Assembly (NCBI GenBank): GCA_021200345.1
Contig: JAJQGR010000177.1
Coordinates: 1-5,850 of the forward strand
Direction: 5' to 3'
Source of the DNA: Lachnospiraceae bacterium
GTDB taxonomy: Bacteria; Bacillota; Clostridia; Lachnospirales; Lachnospiraceae
Length of the DNA stretch: 5,850 nucleotides
The position numbers and the translations under genes are program-made. Position 1 is the first letter of the stretch. Every line of letters begins with the position of its first letter. Shown in pieces: positions 5,091 through 5,850 of the stretch. A model generated the notes under the pieces. It ran no database searches and was not told the DNA's origin. It saw only the letters and a program-made list of their open reading frames with translations.

Positions 5091-5850
5091 TTATTTCCCC
5101 TTTCTCTGCAGATAGGTACGGATAATCTCAAGATATTCCTCCGGATAAAAACCGATCTCCCCGGAAAATCTGGTCAGCGCGATCAGCCCGCCGTCGATCT
5201 CCCCGATGGAAGCAAGCATTTCAGCATTGTCTATCTTTAAGCCACCGCCGTATACCACGTCAATGCCCGGAATGACTTCCTTAACGAAACGGGCGATCTT
5301 TGTGATATAGGGTTTGTCCGCCGGCGTCTTGCCGGGTCCGATAGACCAGACCGGTTCATATCCAATCACGACCTTACTGGTATCCACGCCGTCCAGGCCA
5401 ATTTCCAGCTGTGCCCGCAGCACTTCCTGCCAGCGGTCCTGTTCCTCGCTCTTTTCACCGATACAGTACAGCACCGTCATGCCCTGGGCGATCGCCAGAC
5501 GAATCTCCTGATTCAGAAGACGGTTTACCGCGTCCGGATCGGTGACACCGGCCTCCGCCAGAATTCCATTCTTGTCATTTCTCTCCTCACAGTGGCCAAT
5601 GATCGTGGATGTGACACCCATGGCTGCCATGGCGCTGGCAGGCCGGTTGGTGGTGAAGGCTCCAAAATTGCCGCCCACTGCCGTATTCATGCGGTACACT
5701 CCCTGACAGCCGATCTGTACAGGCGAATTCTCACACCGCGCCGCCGCCGCGTTCAAAAGCTGCGCCTCCGGGAAATACTGTTCAAACTCCACATTGGCAG
5801 GATCAGATTTTTTCCGCGCTGCCTGTGTATTTTCTACAATATATCCGCCC
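5091..5850 (-). CDS. Divergent triosephosphate-isomerase-family protein, 5' end beyond the window
   Basis: The visible 252 codons (from 5849) form most of a TIM-barrel sugar-phosphate isomerase; the frame stays open to the right edge, so the N-terminus with the catalytic lysine is not seen. The catalytic histidine is in IGHCEER (visible residue 86; usually IGHSERR), and the catalytic glutamate in GYEPVWSIGPGKTP (E165), followed by the mobile loop 6. Two phosphate-grip positions differ from ordinary TpiA: the loop-7 serine (YGGS) is glycine in YGGG (201-203), and the loop-8 GG of DGALVGGAS is replaced in DGGLIALTRF (219-228). Ordinary TpiA is about 250 residues in total, so this protein, with more beyond the edge, is longer. 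The gene runs directly into the larA-like gene, one base after its stop, pointing to a catabolic rather than glycolytic job, perhaps an isomerase for another keto-sugar or sugar phosphate. EryH-type tetrulose-phosphate isomerases are a precedent for such reuse. A GTG at 5792 is not the true start. Superfamily very likely; substrate unknown. Confidence 0.88.
   Translation of the reverse strand, partial: GGYIVENTQAARKKSDPANVEFEQYFPEAQLLNAAAARCENSPVQIGCQGVYRMNTAVGGNFGAFTTNRPASAMAAMGVTSTIIGHCEERNDKNGILAEAGVTDPDAVNRLLNQEIRLAIAQGMTVLYCIGEKSEEQDRWQEVLRAQLEIGLDGVDTSKVVIGYEPVWSIGPGKTPADKPYITKIARFVKEVIPGIDVVYGGGLKIDNAEMLASIGEIDGGLIALTRFSGEIGFYPEEYLEIIRTYLQRKGK
5097..5102 (-). promoter_or_regulatory. 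Ribosome binding site of the larA-like gene, inside the end of the upstream gene
   Basis: AAGGGG on the minus strand is read as Lys-Gly codons of the TIM-family protein and lies seven bases before the ATG at 5089. It excludes the longer start at 5131, which would overlap the upstream gene by about 40 bases, and implies coupled translation of the two genes. Confidence 0.75.

Noticed and set aside
5790..5792. GTG as start of the TIM-family gene
   Set aside because: The frame continues upstream to the window edge with plausible family sequence, and the catalytic lysine region must still lie upstream.
2072..5850. Sulfatase, larA-like and isomerase genes as one operon
   Set aside because: A strong terminator at 3527-3566 separates the sulfatase from the other two. 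A shared pathway remains possible but is not shown by transcription layout.

Overview
The window is a stretch of bacterial chromosome in which every convincing gene lies on the minus strand, so it reads right to left. Protein similarity (remembered, not searched), tight gene packing, strong AGGAGG-like ribosome binding sites and moderate GC suggest an anaerobic Firmicute of the Clostridia, most likely Lachnospiraceae. The taxonomic call is an inference. I see no RNA genes, insertion sequences, CRISPR array or phage genes.

Right part (about 3527-5850): a two-gene stretch. It starts with a triosephosphate-isomerase-family gene that runs in from beyond the right edge. One base after its stop comes a homologue of LarA, the nickel-pincer lactate racemase. 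A strong intrinsic terminator closes the unit. Both proteins keep the core of their families but have changes at substrate or catalytic positions. The LarA homologue has Asn in place of one of the two acid/base histidines and Gln in place of a substrate-binding Lys. The TIM-family protein has lost the usual phosphate-loop glycines. Together they look like part of a carbohydrate or hydroxy-acid catabolic operon with an unassigned substrate. This is the most interesting part of the window.

Middle part (2072-3526): a single cytoplasmic sulfatase of the cysteine type (CGPCR active-site motif) with its own 5' region, which holds a short direct repeat and an imperfect palindrome.

Left part (1-2060): a compact housekeeping unit of asnA (ammonia-dependent asparagine synthetase), a small zinc-finger/one-membrane-segment protein resembling an anti-sigma factor without a sensor domain, and the start of polA (DNA polymerase I), which continues past the left edge. 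asnA and the small gene share one base (TAATG), and polA follows 20 bases later. I see no terminator between the sulfatase and asnA, so read-through is possible, although a weak promoter candidate lies in that gap.

The two gaps longer than about 60 bases, 2008-2071 and 3437-3589, are both described below. No stretch of more than 300 bases lacks a gene.
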